A stretch of 6,348 nucleotides of DNA from Gemmatimonadota bacterium (GTDB taxonomy: Bacteria; Latescibacterota; UBA2968; UBA8231): positions 1 through 6,348 of the forward strand of contig JAPOYQ010000332.1 of assembly GCA_026706505.1 (NCBI GenBank), read 5' to 3'. Below are positions 6,188 through 6,348 of this stretch, one piece after another. The notes beneath the pieces were generated by a model, which saw only the letters and a program-made list of their open reading frames with translations, was not told where the DNA came from and did not search any database. The stretch's first letter is position 1. Each line of letters starts with the position of its first letter. The translations under genes and the position numbers were made by a program.

Positions 6188-6199
6188 TGCACCTGCCCG
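6184..6199 (-). repeat. Coupling junction copy 2 (large subunit / FAD subunit)
   Basis: On the minus strand this reads CGGGCAGGTGCAATGA, covering the end of the large subunit and the overlapping start of the FAD subunit. It matches copy 1 (5354-5369) at 14 of 16 positions; both encode a QV[E/Q]-stop ending. Confidence 0.7.
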
Positions 6200-6348
6200 G
6201 CGTTCCCCTGCCCGCCCGATTGTGCCGCCGCGATTGCCGCCAGCAACCGGCGAGGCGTAATGGGAGATTCCGTGATCTCGGCGCCAAGCGGTCGAAGGGC
6301 GTCGTTGATGGCGTTGGCGATCGCAGCCGGCGGAGCGATCGCGCCTCC
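6184..6348 (-). CDS. Molybdenum hydroxylase large subunit, C-terminal end only (partial)
   Basis: The window edge cuts this gene, leaving its last 54 codons, which are open from 6348 to a TGA at 6186-6184. The fragment begins GGAIAPPAAIANAINDAL and continues with LRPLGAEITESPITPRRLLAAI, the conserved C-terminal helix and strand of xanthine dehydrogenase / CoxL-type molybdopterin subunits (roughly PPA.ANA..DAL..LG......P.TP.R). An Ala/Gln/Gly-rich tail of about 16 residues follows. The molybdenum cofactor and substrate-binding residues lie beyond the edge, so the substrate cannot be named. Its stop overlaps the FAD-subunit ATG by four bases. Confidence 0.88.
   Translation of the reverse strand, partial: GGAIAPPAAIANAINDALRPLGAEITESPITPRRLLAAIAAAQSGGQGNAGQVQ

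Overview
The window carries two convergent gene groups, probably from a mesophilic Gram-negative bacterium, most likely a proteobacterium or a related soil or sediment lineage. The evidence is a periplasmic binding protein with an ordinary Sec signal peptide, clear Shine-Dalgarno sites, one sigma-70-like promoter, frequent GTG/TTG starts and moderately high GC. The genus cannot be read from this sequence.

Plus strand, about 123-2913: a complete three-gene ABC importer of the nitrate/sulfonate/taurine type (NMT1/SsuA/TauA family). The order is periplasmic substrate-binding protein, ATPase, membrane permease. A strong GC-rich hairpin lies between the binding-protein gene and the ATPase gene. 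ATPase and permease overlap by 4 bases (ATGA). The imported substrate cannot be assigned from sequence.

Middle, about 2914-4121: a convergent intergenic stretch holding one doubtful 62-codon ORF, then a minus-strand DUF169 (COG2043) gene. That gene has its own well-formed promoter and a TTG start fixed by a perfect AGGAGG. The family has no established function. The gene is visibly AT-richer than the genes to its right.

Minus strand, about 4122-6348: the downstream part of a molybdenum-hydroxylase operon (xanthine dehydrogenase / aerobic CO dehydrogenase superfamily), transcribed right to left. The order is large molybdopterin subunit (only its last 54 codons are present), FAD subunit, then a [2Fe-2S] subunit fused to a CoxG-like SRPBCC domain. 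Both junctions are ATGA overlaps embedded in nearly identical 16-base sequences, so the three subunits are probably translationally coupled. The fused CoxG domain with its hydrophobic/amphipathic tail suggests that the enzyme is held at the inner membrane.

A plausible but unproved reading is that the importer supplies a small organic or heteroaromatic compound which the molybdenum hydroxylase oxidises, with DUF169 as an accessory of unknown role. The convergent layout and the composition break near 3946-4121 equally allow that these are independent modules brought together. I see no RNA gene, CRISPR array, transposase or insertion sequence.
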